This document shows, piece after piece, positions 52,471 through 60,440 of a DNA stretch of 64,000 nt. The notes under the pieces are model-generated. The model worked only from the letters and a program-made list of their open reading frames with translations, had not been told where the DNA came from and did not search any database. This DNA is from Mycobacterium intracellulare ATCC 13950. Lineage in GTDB: Bacteria > Actinomycetota > Actinomycetes > Mycobacteriales > Mycobacteriaceae. The DNA is taken from NCBI RefSeq assembly GCF_000277125.1, contig NC_016946.1, positions 2,170,001-2,234,000 of the forward strand, read 5' to 3'. Numbering within the stretch: the first letter of the stretch is position 1; every line of letters starts with the position of its first letter. The position numbers were made by a program, and so were the translations under genes.

Positions 52471-52825
52471 GTCGAATCAAACCACGGCGTGTTGCCCGGC
52501 GCTGGGGGCGGCCGCGCTGGCCGAGCCGCAGGCCGCGGAACTGGCGGCGATGTTCAAGGCGCTCAGCGATCCGGTGCGGTTGCGGCTGTTGAGCCTGGTC
52601 GCCAGCCACCCGGGCGGTCAGGCCTGTGTTTGCGAGATCTCCCCGACGTTCGACGTGTCGCAGCCGACGATCTCCCATCACCTGAAAACGCTGCGGTCGG
52701 CGGGGCTCTTGGATTGCGAACGGCGCGGCACGTGGGTGTACTACTGGGTGGTTCCCGAAGCGCTACAACAGCTTTCATCGGTGTTGCACGTCGACGCCCT
52801 GTCGGGCGCGGGATGCGGCTCATGA
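52469..52825 (+). CDS. arsR: ArsR/SmtB-family arsenic-responsive repressor
   Basis: The 118-aa winged-helix repressor has ALSDPVRLRLLSLVASHPGGQACVCEISPTFDVSQPTISHHLKTLRSAGLLDCERRG. The CVC motif in the recognition region is the typical As(III)/Sb(III) site, and additional cysteines occur at TACCPAL and at the C-terminal GAGCGS. ATG 52469 lies only seven bases after the -10 box, so a leaderless mRNA is likely. It overlaps the fused transporter-reductase gene by four bases (ATGA). Confidence 0.93.
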   Translation: MSNQTTACCPALGAAALAEPQAAELAAMFKALSDPVRLRLLSLVASHPGGQACVCEISPTFDVSQPTISHHLKTLRSAGLLDCERRGTWVYYWVVPEALQQLSSVLHVDALSGAGCGS

Positions 52826-54321
52826 ACGAGGCGGTGAGCGCGCGGCTTTCGACGCTGGATCGATTCCTGCCCGGATGGATCGCAATGGCGATGGTCGCCG
52901 GCCTGCTGCTGGGCCGGCTTGTCCCGGGCCTGGGAGGGGCGGTGAGCGCAGTTCAGGTGGACGGGATCTCGCTGCCCATCGCGATCGGGCTGCTGGTGAT
53001 GATGTATCCGGTCCTGGCCAAAGTTCGGTACGACCAGCTCGATACCGTGACCGCGGACCGCAAACTGATGGCGACGTCGCTGGCGTTGAACTGGTTGGTC
53101 GGACCCGCCGTCATGTTCGCGCTGGCCTGGCTCCTGCTGCCGGATCTACCGGAGTACCGCACCGGGCTGATCATCGTGGGGCTGGCGCGTTGCATCGCCA
53201 TGGTCATCATCTGGAACGACCTCGCCCGCGGGGACCGCGAGGCCGCGGCGGTCCTGGTCGCGCTGAATTCGATCTTCCAGGTCGTCATGTTCGCCGCCCT
53301 GGGCTGGTTCTATCTGTCCGTGCTCCCGGGGTGGCTGGGACTGAGCACGACCGGCATCGACGTATCCGCTTGGCAGATAGCCAAATCGGTGCTCATCTTC
53401 CTCGGGCTGCCCCTGCTGGCCGGGTACCTGTCGCGCCACCTCGGCGAACGCGCCAGGGGCCGCGGCTGGTACGAAAATCGCTTCCTGCCCCGGATCGGGC
53501 CCTGGGCGTTGTATGGGTTGCTGTTCACCATCGTCATCCTCTTCGCGCTGCAAGGCCACCAAATCACGTCCCGTCCTTGGGATGTCGCCCGGATCGCGCT
53601 GCCGCTGCTGGCGTACTTCGCGATCATGTGGGCCGGCGGATACGCGCTGGGGGTGCTGCTGCGGCTCGGCTATGCGCGCACCACCACCCTGGCGTTCACC
53701 GCCGCCGGCAACAACTTCGAGCTCGCGATAGCCGTGGCGATCGCGACCTACGGCGCCGCCTCGGGTCAGGCGCTGGCCGGCGTCGTGGGACCCCTGATCG
53801 AAGTGCCGATCCTGGTCGCATTGGTTTACGTTTCCCTGGCCTTGCGGCCCCGGCTCTTTGGTGCGGCCGACGGTTCGCGGTCGAGCGCCGACAGGCCCAG
53901 CGTCCTGTTCGTCTGCGTGCATAACGCCGGTCGTTCCCAGATGGCCGCCGCGCTGCTGCGCCACCTGGCCGGCGACCGCATCGACGTCCGTTCCGCCGGA
54001 ACGGAACCCGCCGATCAGATCAATCCCGCGGCGGTGGCCGCGATGGCCGAATGGGGCATCGATATCACCGACGTCCCGAAAGCACTCGACGCCGACGTGG
54101 TGCGGACGAGCGACGTCGTCATCACCATGGGCTGCGGTGATACCTGCCCGTTCTTCCCGGGCGTCTCGTACCGCGATTGGCCCCTGCGCGACCCCGCCGG
54201 TCAGCCGGTCGAGACGGTGCGGGAAATCCGCGAGGACATCGCCGAGCATGTCTATGCCCTCATCCGGGAGCTGCTCGGGATCACGATGACGATCGATGTG
54301 CCCGCCACGAAAGGACAGTGA
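52822..54321 (+). CDS. arsC: Fused Acr3 arsenite efflux pump and ArsC arsenate reductase
   Basis: The roughly 499-aa fusion has an N-terminal Acr3/ArsB3 permease (about 1-345, ten hydrophobic helices; LARCIAMVIIWNDLARGDREAA with the conserved Cys, and TAAGNNFELAIAVAIATYG). A C-terminal thioredoxin-type low-molecular-weight phosphatase-fold arsenate reductase starts near residue 355 (VLFVCVHNAGRSQMAAALL, CX5R-like P-loop). It reduces arsenate and exports arsenite in one polypeptide, as in Rv2643. ATG 52822 overlaps the arsR stop; ATG 52813 is also in frame. Confidence 0.93.
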   Translation: MNEAVSARLSTLDRFLPGWIAMAMVAGLLLGRLVPGLGGAVSAVQVDGISLPIAIGLLVMMYPVLAKVRYDQLDTVTADRKLMATSLALNWLVGPAVMFALAWLLLPDLPEYRTGLIIVGLARCIAMVIIWNDLARGDREAAAVLVALNSIFQVVMFAALGWFYLSVLPGWLGLSTTGIDVSAWQIAKSVLIFLGLPLLAGYLSRHLGERARGRGWYENRFLPRIGPWALYGLLFTIVILFALQGHQITSRPWDVARIALPLLAYFAIMWAGGYALGVLLRLGYARTTTLAFTAAGNNFELAIAVAIATYGAASGQALAGVVGPLIEVPILVALVYVSLALRPRLFGAADGSRSSADRPSVLFVCVHNAGRSQMAAALLRHLAGDRIDVRSAGTEPADQINPAAVAAMAEWGIDITDVPKALDADVVRTSDVVITMGCGDTCPFFPGVSYRDWPLRDPAGQPVETVREIREDIAEHVYALIRELLGITMTIDVPATKGQ

Positions 54322-54322
54322 T

Positions 54323-54736
54323 ATGTCGCGCATCCAACTCGCTCTCAACGTCGACAACCTCGACGAGGCGATCACGTTCTACACCAGACTCTTTGACGTG
54401 GAGCCGGCCAAGGTCAAACCCGGCTACGCGAACTTCGTCGTCGCCGACCCGCCGCTCAAACTGGTGCTGCTGGAAACCGCCGGCCAGGGCGGGACCCTCA
54501 ACCATCTCGGCGTCGAGGTTCCCACCAGCGACGCCGTGCTCACCGAAAACAGCCGGCTCGCGCAGGCGGGTCTGCTCACCGACGAAGAGATCGACTCGAC
54601 CTGTTGCTACGCCACCCAGGACAAGGTGTGGGTGAGCGGCCCGGGCGGTGAACGCTGGGAGATCTACACGGTCAAGGCCGATTCCGAGACGTTCGGGCCG
54701 GCCGACGAATCGCAGTCCACCTGCTGCGCCTCGTAG
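54323..54736 (+). CDS. cadI: CadI/ArsI-type VOC protein (arsenic-inducible; organoarsenical lyase family)
   Basis: The 137-aa VOC protein starts SRIQLALNVDNLDEAITFYTRLFDVEPAKVKPGYANFVVADPPLKLVLLE. It has HLGVEV (metal His), the vicinal cysteines in DSTCCYATQDKVWV, and a terminal STCCAS. It matches M. tuberculosis CadI (Rv2641), whose relatives (ArsI) cleave the C-As bond of trivalent organoarsenicals using Fe(II). It starts one base after the arsC stop and is therefore in the same operon. Confidence 0.92.
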   Translation: MSRIQLALNVDNLDEAITFYTRLFDVEPAKVKPGYANFVVADPPLKLVLLETAGQGGTLNHLGVEVPTSDAVLTENSRLAQAGLLTDEEIDSTCCYATQDKVWVSGPGGERWEIYTVKADSETFGPADESQSTCCAS

Positions 54737-55465
54737 CTACGGCCAGGCCTCCCAGGCGATCATGCTGCGCAGCGGCCCGGCGAACACCGGCCGCACAGCC
54801 GTTGAGCGCCAACGTTCTTCGATGAGCGGAGCCAAGACTTCGACGGTGGCGAGCGGATCCTCGTCGAGATAGACGACGCTGATGTACTGGTGGTCGGTGC
54901 GCCACCCCCGGGGCAAGTGGCTCCACCCGGCGCTGGATCCGAATGTCCACGCGCCGGCCGTGCCCGGGGTGGCGAGCAGCGCCGGATAGTGCTCGGCGTG
55001 CAGCCATTGCAGCCATTCGTCCGGGCGGCCGTCGCTGGGTTCCTCGACGATCAGCACGATGCCGCGGTGCGGCCGAAACGGCACCACCTCGGGCGAGATC
55101 AGCGCGTGCGGCGAGGACCGCCACTGCAGCAGGCGCAAGCCGGCCACTTGCAGCGACGGCCGCACGACGCGAAAGCGGCCGTTGTCGCGCAACGCGCGGC
55201 CGAGGGTGACGAATTCGTCGAAGGTCTCTTCGACCGGGTCGGTGACCAAATAGTGCACCGCGTTGCCGATTTCGCCCAACGGTCCGTGGGCGGCGAGGCG
55301 ATGGTCGGCGTAGTCGCCGTCGGCGATCCAGCGCAATCCATGCACGATGCCCGGCAGCTGAAATTGCTCGGGCATGTGATCCAGCAGGTGCCAACGCAGG
55401 TAGCTGCCGTCATCGTCGGGCGGCGCCGCGGCGGTGAGGCTGAATATGCCTGCCTTGACGCGCAT
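54737..55465 (-). CDS. Conserved protein of unknown function, coupled to LLM gene
   Basis: The 242-aa cytosolic protein shows two repeated half-domains: one starts MRVKAGIFSLTAAAPPDDDGSYLRWHLLDHMPEQF, the other PHRGIVLIVEEPSDGRPDEWLQWLHAEHYPALLATPG. Both have a His-containing helix after a beta-strand, suggestive of a duplicated dimeric alpha-beta barrel (EthD/DUF-like). No catalytic motif was assigned. Its ATG overlaps the LLM stop by one base (TAATG). It ends one base after cadI, convergently. Confidence 0.72.
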   Translation of the reverse strand: MRVKAGIFSLTAAAPPDDDGSYLRWHLLDHMPEQFQLPGIVHGLRWIADGDYADHRLAAHGPLGEIGNAVHYLVTDPVEETFDEFVTLGRALRDNGRFRVVRPSLQVAGLRLLQWRSSPHALISPEVVPFRPHRGIVLIVEEPSDGRPDEWLQWLHAEHYPALLATPGTAGAWTFGSSAGWSHLPRGWRTDHQYISVVYLDEDPLATVEVLAPLIEERWRSTAVRPVFAGPLRSMIAWEAWP

Positions 55466-56343
55466 TACGTGGCACCGCCGGACGGGGGATGAAGTTCGGC
55501 GAGGGCCTGCAGGTTCTCCAGGTAATGGGGCAGCGAGGTGTGCCGGAACACGGCGCTGACAATGGTGGCGCCGTGCGCGGCGGTTTCGGCCACGAGATCG
55601 CGGGTCCGTTCCGGTGCACCGATCGGGTCCAGCAGTGAGGGCGTGGGCAGGATGACGTCGAAACCAGGGCCGAGGTCGAAGCGGCTCAGCCAGTCTCGCG
55701 CCTGGCGCAGGCTCACGTTGAACGGCGCCCAGCCGTCGGCCAGCGTTGCGGCCCGGCGCAGTGAGAGCAGCGTTTGCCCACCGATCCAGAGGGGGACGCG
55801 GTCTTGGACCGCGCACGGGTCGACGACCATGCCGGCGAAGGAGTAGAACTCGCCGTGGTATTCGGGTTCGGGCGTTGACAGCGCGGCGCGCAGGGCCCGC
55901 AGCGCGTCGTCGGCGCGCCGGCCGCGGTCGTCGTAGGGCGCGCCGAGCAGGTCGAATTCTTCTTTGAGGCTGCCGACGCCGACCCCGAGGATCAGCCTGC
56001 CGCCGCTGATCCGGTCCAGGGTGCCGTAGCGTTTGGCGATCTCGAGCGGATGGTGGTAGCCGAGCACCAGCACGTTGGTGGCCAACCGAATTCGTCGCGT
56101 GTGCGCGGCCAGGTAGCCGAAGGTCGCCAGCGGGTCCCAGTAGCGGGTGCCGCGGCGGCCCGTCTCGGTCGCTGGCAGGGCGACGTGCTCGCTGCAGGTC
56201 AGGTGGTGGTAGCCGAGCCCGTCGGCGGCCTCGGCGATCCGCGCCAGGTCCTCGATGGTGGCGTCCTTCTCCCAGTCGCCGGCGCTGTGAGGGAACATCG
56301 TCACGACCGGGGTGGCGACCGACAGTTTGGCGTGACCGCTCAT
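55465..56343 (-). CDS. LLM class flavin/F420-dependent oxidoreductase
   Basis: The 292-aa luciferase-like protein has LARIAEAADGLGYHHLTCSEHVALP, RIRLATNVLVLGYHHPLEIAKRYGTLDRISGGRLILGVGVGSLKEEFDLLG and PLWIGGQTLLSLRRAATLADGW. It resembles F420-dependent TIGR03619-type enzymes. ATG 56343 is preferred over ATG 56355 or 56379. It is divergent from a TetR gene with a palindrome between them, so it is a probable target of that regulator. The substrate is unknown. Confidence 0.88.
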   Translation of the reverse strand: MSGHAKLSVATPVVTMFPHSAGDWEKDATIEDLARIAEAADGLGYHHLTCSEHVALPATETGRRGTRYWDPLATFGYLAAHTRRIRLATNVLVLGYHHPLEIAKRYGTLDRISGGRLILGVGVGSLKEEFDLLGAPYDDRGRRADDALRALRAALSTPEPEYHGEFYSFAGMVVDPCAVQDRVPLWIGGQTLLSLRRAATLADGWAPFNVSLRQARDWLSRFDLGPGFDVILPTPSLLDPIGAPERTRDLVAETAAHGATIVSAVFRHTSLPHYLENLQALAELHPPSGGAT

Positions 56344-56413
56344 CGGTGCACGCATCCTCCGGCGTCGACGGGGATGCATAACGTGGTCTTCCCAGGATGA
56401 TTCATGCGGGGGT

Positions 56414-56436
56414 AGATTCTAACAGTGCTCGAATCT
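56414..56436. promoter_or_regulatory. AGATTC-N11-GAATCT palindrome, candidate TetR operator
   Basis: The 23-bp element is centred in the 134-bp divergent gap between the LLM gene (start 56343, minus) and the TetR gene (start 56478, plus), the classic position for an autoregulatory TetR site. Confidence 0.45.
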
Positions 56437-56477
56437 GGCGGGAGTCGAACCGCCGCCGTGGGTAAGCGGGTGCCGCG

Positions 56478-57050
56478 ATGACGGCCGCGGTGCGCCGGCC
56501 CTATGGCGAACTCGACCGCGCCCGCGTGGTGACCTCACTGCGCGACCTGGCCCGCCGCGTCGGTGTGCAGGGCGTGACGATGCGCGAGCTGGCCGCCGAA
56601 CTCGGCGCCGCGGTGCCCTCGGTCTACTACCACGTGCCGGGCAAGCAGGCGGCCCTGGACCTGCTCGCCGAATCCGTGCTGGCCGAGATCCCCGTCGTCG
56701 AGACCGGGTCCTGGGACACCCGGCTGGCCGAACTCTATTGCGCGGCCCGTGAAGTGATCCTGTCGGTGCCGGGCATCGCGGGCGTCCTGCAAGCGGGCGG
56801 CGGAGGCGACTCCGCCCGTCGGCTCGACAAGCTCAGCCGTACGTTGCTCGCCGAGGCGGGCCTCACCAAACCGGTTGCGGCGGCGGCCCACTCGGTGCTG
56901 TACACCTACCTGCTGGGTTCGGTGAGCCTGCAGGAGACGCGGCCCGCCCACCGCGGCAAGCGTCAGGCCGCCAACCACTTTCGCGCCGGCCTCGAGGTGA
57001 TCATCGCCGGGATCGGGGCCTCGCGACCGGACGGATCGGCGCCGTCGTGA
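56478..57050 (+). CDS. TetR-family transcriptional regulator
   Basis: The 190-aa protein has the N-terminal helix-turn-helix RVVTSLRDLARRVGVQGVTMRELAAELGAAVPSVYYHVPGKQAALDLLAESV, followed by a helical ligand domain. Its stop overlaps the GTG of the downstream P450 by four bases (GTGA), so regulator and P450 are co-translated. It is divergent from the LLM gene across the 56414 palindrome. The ligand is unknown. Confidence 0.9.
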   Translation: MTAAVRRPYGELDRARVVTSLRDLARRVGVQGVTMRELAAELGAAVPSVYYHVPGKQAALDLLAESVLAEIPVVETGSWDTRLAELYCAAREVILSVPGIAGVLQAGGGGDSARRLDKLSRTLLAEAGLTKPVAAAAHSVLYTYLLGSVSLQETRPAHRGKRQAANHFRAGLEVIIAGIGASRPDGSAPS

Positions 57051-58303
57051 GCATTGCCAAACCCACGCTGGTGAAATCCCTGGTCCCGCAGAACCTGGAC
57101 ACCGCCGCCGACCGCGACGCGGCCGCCGTGCTCGATCCCGACACCTTCGTCACCGGCGCACCGTACGACGCGATGACGAGGCTGCGCGCCACCTCGCCGG
57201 TGCACCCGGTGCAGCTGCCCGGGCTGCCCAGGTCGTGGCTGTTGACCAAACACGCCGACGTGCGCCTGGTCAGCCGCGACACCGACACCTTCACCAGCAG
57301 CAAGGGCAACACACTGGTGGAGGCCGAGGCCGGGCCGAACTCGGCGATGCTGCCCGGCATCGATCCGCCCCGTCACGTCCACTTCCGCAAGCTGATCAAC
57401 CAGGGCTTCACCGTCCGCAACGTGCAGCGGCTGGAGCCGCGGATGCGGCTCGTAACCCGCGACATCGTCGACACCATCATCGACAAGGGCGAATTCGACG
57501 CCGTGACAGACATTTCCGCCGAGATGTCGCTGCAGGTGATCGCCGACGTGCTCGGCGTTCCCGCCGAGGACCGGATGAACGTCTTCCGCTGGAGCAACGC
57601 CATCGGAAGCCTGGGCATCGAAGATCCCGACTACGCCCCCACGCCGGAAGCACTGGGCCAGGCCGCGGCCGAAATGTTCGCCTACTGCGGGGAATTGGTG
57701 GAGCATCGCCGCAAGCACGGCCTCACCGACGACATCTTGTCGGCGCTGCTCGCCGCGGAGGTCGACGGCGAAAAGCTCAACCGCGACCAACTCAACGAGT
57801 TCTTCCTACTGCTGGCCATCGCCGGCAACGAAACGACCCGCAACACGTTGAGCCACGGCATCTTGGCGCTCGCCGAGCACCCCGAGCAACAGGCGCAGCT
57901 CGCCCGCGATCCCGCGGCGATCAAGCCCGCGGTGGAAGAGCTGTTGCGCTGGGCGACCCCGGTGATGCACTTCCGGCGCACCGTGGTCCGCGACGTCGAG
58001 ATCCGCGGGCAGCGAATCCCTTGTGGCGACTGGGTGCTGATGCACTACCTGTCCGCCAACCGCGACGAGGAGGTCTTCGACCGGCCGGACCAGTTCGACG
58101 TCACCCGCCCCGACGCCGGCCACGCCGCGTTCGGGGGCGGGGGAGTGCACTTCTGCCTCGGCGCACAACTGGCCCGGCTCGAACTGCGCGTCATGCTCGA
58201 AGAACTCTATGCGAACGTGCCCGGCCTGGCCGTCACCGGACCGCCGGACCGGCTGCGCTCGTCGTTCTTCCACGGCATCAAAAGACTGCCGTGCACAACG
58301 TGA
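57047..58303 (+). CDS. Cytochrome P450 (CYP125/CYP142-like)
   Basis: The 418-aa P450 has LPGIDPPRHVHFRKLINQGFT (C-helix region), the I-helix LAIAGNETTRNTLSHGI, ExxR in EELLRWATP, and the heme loop FGGGGVHFCLGAQLAR with Cys370. The PPRHxxxRKLINxGFT and GGGGVHFCLGAxLAR patterns resemble mycobacterial P450s acting on sterol side chains or fatty acids. It lacks an adjacent ferredoxin. The preceding TetR gene controls it in cis. Confidence 0.93.
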   Translation: MSIAKPTLVKSLVPQNLDTAADRDAAAVLDPDTFVTGAPYDAMTRLRATSPVHPVQLPGLPRSWLLTKHADVRLVSRDTDTFTSSKGNTLVEAEAGPNSAMLPGIDPPRHVHFRKLINQGFTVRNVQRLEPRMRLVTRDIVDTIIDKGEFDAVTDISAEMSLQVIADVLGVPAEDRMNVFRWSNAIGSLGIEDPDYAPTPEALGQAAAEMFAYCGELVEHRRKHGLTDDILSALLAAEVDGEKLNRDQLNEFFLLLAIAGNETTRNTLSHGILALAEHPEQQAQLARDPAAIKPAVEELLRWATPVMHFRRTVVRDVEIRGQRIPCGDWVLMHYLSANRDEEVFDRPDQFDVTRPDAGHAAFGGGGVHFCLGAQLARLELRVMLEELYANVPGLAVTGPPDRLRSSFFHGIKRLPCTT

Positions 58304-58304
58304 T

Positions 58305-59153
58305 TCAGCCGCGTTCCACCGGGCGGGACGGATCCGAACTCCACTCCGACCACGACCCGGGATACAAGGCGGCCTCTCGGCCCAGCGCGGCGAGCGCCGC
58401 GATCGCGACCGTGGCGGTGACGCCCGAGCCGCAGTAGGCCCCCACCGTGTCGTGACGCTCGATCCCTTGATCGCACAACAATCGGGCGACCGAGTCGTCG
58501 TCGAGGAAGGTGCCGTCGGCCGCCAAGACGGCGACACTGGGAAGGTTCTTGGCGCCGGGAATGTGGCCCGCGGCGGCGTCGAGGGGTTCCACGTCGCCGC
58601 GGTAGCGCTCCGGCGCTCGCGCATCGAGTAGCGGCACCGAGCCCTCGGCCACCCGCTCGACCGTCAGAGTCGGAAGGCTTCCGGCATACAGATCATCGTG
58701 CGGCACAGCCACATTGCCGGGCGCCGGTTCGACGGGGCCGGTCTCGAGGCGGTAGCCGGCCGCGCGCCACGCGGCCAAACCGCCGTCGAGGATGCGGACG
58801 TTGTCCAGTCCGGCCGCGGTCAGCACCCACCATGCGCGCGCGGAACCGGCCCGATTCCAGTCGTCGTAGGTCACCACCAGCGCGTCCTGCCGGACTCCCC
58901 AGCGGCGCGCGGCGACCTCCAGGTCGCGGCCCGACGGCAGGGGGTGACGGCCCCGCCCGGAAATCGAGTGGTCGCTGAGTTCGTCCTCGAGCGAGACGTA
59001 CACCGCGCCCGGTATGTGCCCCTCCAGGTACGCCGCGCGCCCGTCGGTTTCGTCGATCCTCCACCGCACGTCCAGGACGCTCACCGGATCGCCGGCGTCG
59101 ATGACGCCGGCTAACTCGGTGGCGCTGATCAACACCCGATCGCGTGCTTGCAC
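58305..59153 (-). CDS. sseB: SseB-like two-domain rhodanese sulfurtransferase
   Basis: The 282-aa tandem rhodanese has an N-terminal inactive-type domain (VSVLDVRWRIDETDGRAAYLEGHIPGAVYVSLEDELS) and a C-terminal catalytic domain (PLLDARAPERYRGDVEPLDAAAGHIPGAKNLP) with the active-site loop GAYCGSGVTATV. It transfers sulfane sulfur from thiosulfate or mercaptopyruvate to thiols. It is strongly similar to what I recall of M. tuberculosis SseB (Rv2291). Cytosolic. Confidence 0.9.
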   Translation of the reverse strand: MQARDRVLISATELAGVIDAGDPVSVLDVRWRIDETDGRAAYLEGHIPGAVYVSLEDELSDHSISGRGRHPLPSGRDLEVAARRWGVRQDALVVTYDDWNRAGSARAWWVLTAAGLDNVRILDGGLAAWRAAGYRLETGPVEPAPGNVAVPHDDLYAGSLPTLTVERVAEGSVPLLDARAPERYRGDVEPLDAAAGHIPGAKNLPSVAVLAADGTFLDDDSVARLLCDQGIERHDTVGAYCGSGVTATVAIAALAALGREAALYPGSWSEWSSDPSRPVERG

Positions 59154-59211
59154 TGGCCCCTCCTTGTCGTCTGCATCGAGACTAGCCAGGCGAATGGCAC
59201 GGTGTGAGCGG

Positions 59212-60351
59212 CTATGCGGTCCGTTCGGAGGCGCCGCCGGTAGAGGTGGGCGCGCCCATCGACGCGAGCATCCCGGCCGCCGCCCGGTGCCAGGTGAAAT
59301 CCTCGGCGCGGCGCCGCGCGGCGACGCGGCGCTGGTGTTCGGGTCGGCCCACGATGGAGCTGACCGCGGCCGCGATGGCGGCCGGGTCGTTGTCGGCCGC
59401 CGCGCCGCTGTCGGGCGTGATGATCTCGGTCAGCGCGGACGTGCGAGAGACCACGGCCGGTGTTCCGCACGCCAGCGACTCCAGCGCGGCCAGCCCGAAG
59501 GTCTCATGCGGGCCCGGGGCCAGCGTCACGTCGGCCGAGGCCAGCAGCTGCGCCACGACCTCGCGATCGGAGACGAAACCGGTGAAGTCGATCGGTAGGC
59601 GCGCGGCCTGGCGCTGCAGCCGGGACCGCAACGGGCCCTCGCCCACGACCACGAGCCGCGCGTCGACGCCCGCGTGGCGCAAGGCGCCGAGCGCGTCGAT
59701 GCTGCGGTCGACACGTTTTTCCACCGAGAGCCGACCGCAATGGACCAGCAGCAGCTGCGTCGGCGCCGCCCAGCGCCGGCGCACCAGATGCGAGTGGCGG
59801 CTCGGATGGAACGTCTGCAGATCCACGCCCAGCGGGATTGTGACGGTATTGCCGGCGTCGATCCGGTCGAACTCCTCGCGGGCGAAAGCGGTGGTGCACA
59901 CCACGGTGTCGTAGTTCGCGGCGGTGCGTGCGTTGGCCACATCGGCGAACTTCCGCGCGGCCCGGCGCGGAAGCACCTGGCCCACAAGGCGATCCAGGCG
60001 CTCATGGGAGATCATCAGCGTGGTGACACCGTGGTCGCGGCCCCACCGGCCCAGCGATCGCAGCGTGAGCCGGTCCGACACCTCCAGCGCGTCGGGCCGC
60101 AACGCCGCCAGGAGGGCCTTGACGGGACCCGGCATCACCGCGCGGTAGCCGCCGGTGAAGGGAATCAGCCTGGCGGGCAGGGTGATTCGGACCACGCCGG
60201 TGTAGAGCTGGACGTGCCCGGCGCGCCGTCCGGGAACGATCAAGAAGACCTCGTGACCGCCCGCGCAGTATTCGGCGCCCAGCCGGTCGATCGCGGTGCG
60301 AAGGCCGCCGGAGCGAGGGCCGTAGAAATTGGCGACCTGTACAACGCGCAT
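59212..60351 (-). CDS. mgtA: GT4-family mannosyltransferase, MgtA-like
   Basis: The 379-aa GT-B glycosyltransferase starts RVVQVANFYGPRSGGLRTAIDRLGAEYCAGGHEVFLIVPG. It has the donor-site segments HCGRLSVEKRVDRSIDAL and PGPHETFGLAALESLACGTPAVVSRTSAL (EX7E motif). This closely matches mycobacterial MgtA (Rv0557), a GDP-mannose-dependent mannosyltransferase acting on glucuronosyl diacylglycerol in lipomannan-like glycolipid synthesis. The genomic setting differs from Rv0557, so it might be a paralogue. Membrane-peripheral, cytosolic face. Confidence 0.82.
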   Translation of the reverse strand: MRVVQVANFYGPRSGGLRTAIDRLGAEYCAGGHEVFLIVPGRRAGHVQLYTGVVRITLPARLIPFTGGYRAVMPGPVKALLAALRPDALEVSDRLTLRSLGRWGRDHGVTTLMISHERLDRLVGQVLPRRAARKFADVANARTAANYDTVVCTTAFAREEFDRIDAGNTVTIPLGVDLQTFHPSRHSHLVRRRWAAPTQLLLVHCGRLSVEKRVDRSIDALGALRHAGVDARLVVVGEGPLRSRLQRQAARLPIDFTGFVSDREVVAQLLASADVTLAPGPHETFGLAALESLACGTPAVVSRTSALTEIITPDSGAAADNDPAAIAAAVSSIVGRPEHQRRVAARRRAEDFTWHRAAAGMLASMGAPTSTGGASERTA

Positions 60352-60440
60352 AACGCGAGGACACGCGGTGCGCGTGTGCGCACATCAATGCCGAACCGAC
60401 GCGCGCCTGAACACTGTATGAATTTCGCTCGCGGGTGCCG

